Below are positions 5,995 to 7,117 of a stretch of 7,117 nt of DNA, piece by piece (within the stretch, counting starts at the first letter, position 1; the number at the start of each line of letters is the position of its first letter). Both the position numbers and the translations under genes were made by a program. Below the pieces are notes generated by a model. It had not been told where the DNA came from, did not search any database, and saw nothing but the letters and a program-made list of their open reading frames with translations. Source of the DNA: Trueperaceae bacterium (GTDB lineage: Bacteria > Deinococcota > Deinococci > Deinococcales > Trueperaceae). Location of the stretch: assembly GCA_003567075.1 (NCBI GenBank), contig PXAU01000346.1, forward strand, positions 1 to 7,117, written 5' to 3'.

Positions 5995-7064
5995 CGCGGT
6001 CCCTCCGATGCCTGCTCCAGGTAGTGGCGCTCGGAGAGCGAGCGGAGCCGCTCGGCCGCCTGCTCGGGCGTCAGGTCGCGCTGCGCTTCGGACAGGAGCT
6101 CGAACCCCACCATGAACTTGCGCACCGTGGCCGAGCGCAGCAGCGGCGGTAGCACGTGGGCGTGCAGCTGCCAGGCCTCGCGGCCGTCGGCGTCCTCGGA
6201 CGCGTTGCCCAGGAAGGGCGCGCCGTGCCACCCGAACGAGTAAGCGAACGACGTCTGGAACAGGTTGTCGAGCCGGGTGAAGGCCCGCTTCATCAGGTCG
6301 GCCAGGGCGTCGCGTTCAACGCCGGTGAGGTCGGGCAGACGGGCGACGTGCCGTTGCGCGGGCAGGAGGAGCAGCTCGAACGGCCAGGTGGCCCAGTACG
6401 GCACCAGCGCCAGCCAGTGCTCGTTGCGCACCACAACCCGCTCGCCCCGCTCGAGCTCGGCGGCTGCGTAGTCGAGCAACAGGGGTCGGCCGTGCTCGGC
6501 ATGGTACGCGCGCTGTCGCTCGTGCTCGCGCGCCGCCAGGGTCGGCAGCTGCGAGAGCGCCCAGATCTGCCCGTGCGGGGGCGGGTTGGAGGCGCCCATC
6601 ACGCTGCCCTTGTTCTCGAACACCTGCACCCAGGCGTAGCGCTGCCCCAGCTCCGTGGTCTGCTCGGCCCACAGGTCGACCACCCGGCGCAACTGCGCGA
6701 TCGGGAGCTCGCAGAGGGTCAGGTCGTGGCGCGGCGAGAAGCACAGCACCCGGCAGGTGCCCTGCACGCCCTCGCTGCGTAGCAAGGGATGCTCCGGCGC
6801 GGGCTCCGGCGGAGCGTCGGGCAGCAGCGCCGCGAAGTCGTTGGTGAACACGAACACGTCGTCGTAGGGAGGGTTGTGGTGGCCGCCGGCGCGCTCGTTG
6901 CCGGGGCAGAGGTAGCAGTCCGGGTCGTACTCGGGTTTCGACTCCGGCGGTAGCGGTTCCACCTGGCCCTGCCAGGGGCGCTTCATGCGGTGCGGCGAGA
7001 CCAGCACCCAATGCCCCTGCAGGGGATCGAAGCGGCGGTGGGGGTGGTCGGTGGGATCGAACAT
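5991..7064 (-). CDS. galT: Galactose-1-phosphate uridylyltransferase, with the His164 zinc ligand replaced by Pro
   Basis: GalT exchanges UMP between UDP-glucose and galactose-1-phosphate, giving glucose-1-phosphate and UDP-galactose, through a uridylyl-histidine intermediate in the cytoplasm. The chain closely resembles E. coli GalT: DHPHRRFDPLQGHWVLVSPH near the start, CYLCPGN, VLCFSPRHDLTL, WVQVFENKG, PHGQIWA, VPYWATWPFELLLLP, GWHGAPF, WQLHAH and LLRSATVRKFMVGFE. Counting from the upstream GTG (7070) matches E. coli numbering in the core: Cys52, Cys55, His115, nucleophile His166 and Gln168, plus iron-site residues Glu182, His282, His303 and His305. The odd point is NPPPHGQ instead of NPHPHGQ: position 164 is Pro (codon CCC), not the zinc-binding His. 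I prefer ATG 7064 (357 residues) over GTG 7070, because GGGAG at 7076-7072 is 7 nt from the ATG and 1 nt from the GTG. Its stop overlaps galK by GTGA. The function call is strong; the effect on activity is unknown. Confidence 0.95.
   Translation of the reverse strand: MFDPTDHPHRRFDPLQGHWVLVSPHRMKRPWQGQVEPLPPESKPEYDPDCYLCPGNERAGGHHNPPYDDVFVFTNDFAALLPDAPPEPAPEHPLLRSEGVQGTCRVLCFSPRHDLTLCELPIAQLRRVVDLWAEQTTELGQRYAWVQVFENKGSVMGASNPPPHGQIWALSQLPTLAAREHERQRAYHAEHGRPLLLDYAAAELERGERVVVRNEHWLALVPYWATWPFELLLLPAQRHVARLPDLTGVERDALADLMKRAFTRLDNLFQTSFAYSFGWHGAPFLGNASEDADGREAWQLHAHVLPPLLRSATVRKFMVGFELLSEAQRDLTPEQAAERLRSLSERHYLEQASEGPR
6002..6006 (-). promoter_or_regulatory. galK ribosome binding site inside the galT coding end
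   Basis: GGAGG on the minus strand (6006-6002) lies 7 nt before the galK GTG at 5994, within the last codons of galT. It settles the galK start against the longer open frame that reaches back into galT. Confidence 0.8.
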
Positions 7065-7117
7065 GGGCACGCTCCCGGAGGGTCCTGGTGGTGTCGTCGC
7101 TAGGTCAGCCTACGCCA
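7065..7117 (-). promoter_or_regulatory. galT leader with Shine-Dalgarno; upstream promoter mostly outside the window
   Basis: Minus-strand GGGAG at 7076-7072 sits 7 nt before ATG 7064 and is the probable galT ribosome site. TAGGCT at 7112-7107 fits a loose TANNNT -10 box, but any -35 would lie past the right edge, so a promoter here cannot be judged. The window does not show whether another gene precedes galT in the operon. Confidence 0.4.

Noticed and set aside
5995..6231. 79-codon N-terminal extension of galactokinase
   Set aside because: It overlaps the galT coding region in another frame, is Arg/Ala-rich, and adds nothing seen in galactokinases. The GTG at 5994 has a well-spaced GGAGG and matches the family N-terminus.

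Overview
This is a GC-rich bacterial window with five complete genes and one gene cut by the left edge. The arrangement is ordinary: short spacers, 4-nt ATGA/GTGA gene overlaps and frequent GTG starts. Nothing in it looks mobile, and I see no tRNA, rRNA, CRISPR array or insertion sequence. The organism cannot be fixed from the sequence. High GC, a signal peptide ending Ala-Phe-Ala before Gln-Gln, an E. coli-type galT followed by galK, and one gene with a TANNNT box close to its start and no clear ribosome site would all suit a Deinococcota member (Trueperaceae-like). That is a weak inference.

Positions 1-2954, minus strand, hold a TRAP transporter operon read right to left: a TAXI-family periplasmic solute receptor, a DUF1850 single-anchor protein, then a fused small+large TRAP membrane permease that runs off the left edge. 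Together they would take up an organic acid or similar solute, driven by an ion gradient. The substrate cannot be read from the sequence.

Positions 2955-3120 separate the TRAP operon from a divergent pair. They hold a possible regulatory cluster: two direct CATGAAG copies plus an imperfect inverted copy, a weak promoter candidate for the receptor gene, and a six-base stretch in the predicted leader that is perfectly complementary to the receptor's Shine-Dalgarno sequence.

Positions 3121-4736, plus strand, encode a CaiB/BaiF (family III) CoA-transferase and, overlapping its stop codon, a small hydrophobic protein of unknown function with about four membrane segments. A simple hypothesis is that the TRAP system imports an acid that the CoA-transferase activates.

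Positions 4801-7064, minus strand, encode a Leloir galactose pair: galT (galactose-1-phosphate uridylyltransferase) followed by galK (galactokinase), overlapping by GTGA. Galactokinase makes galactose-1-phosphate and GalT exchanges it with UDP-glucose. No galE or galM lies in the window. GalT keeps the nucleophilic histidine but has proline where E. coli GalT has the zinc ligand His164.

The families are all known. The points most worth a second look are the GalT proline, the possible Shine-Dalgarno-masking hairpin ahead of the receptor gene, the repeat cluster in the divergent intergenic region, and the uncharacterised small membrane protein coupled to the CoA-transferase.
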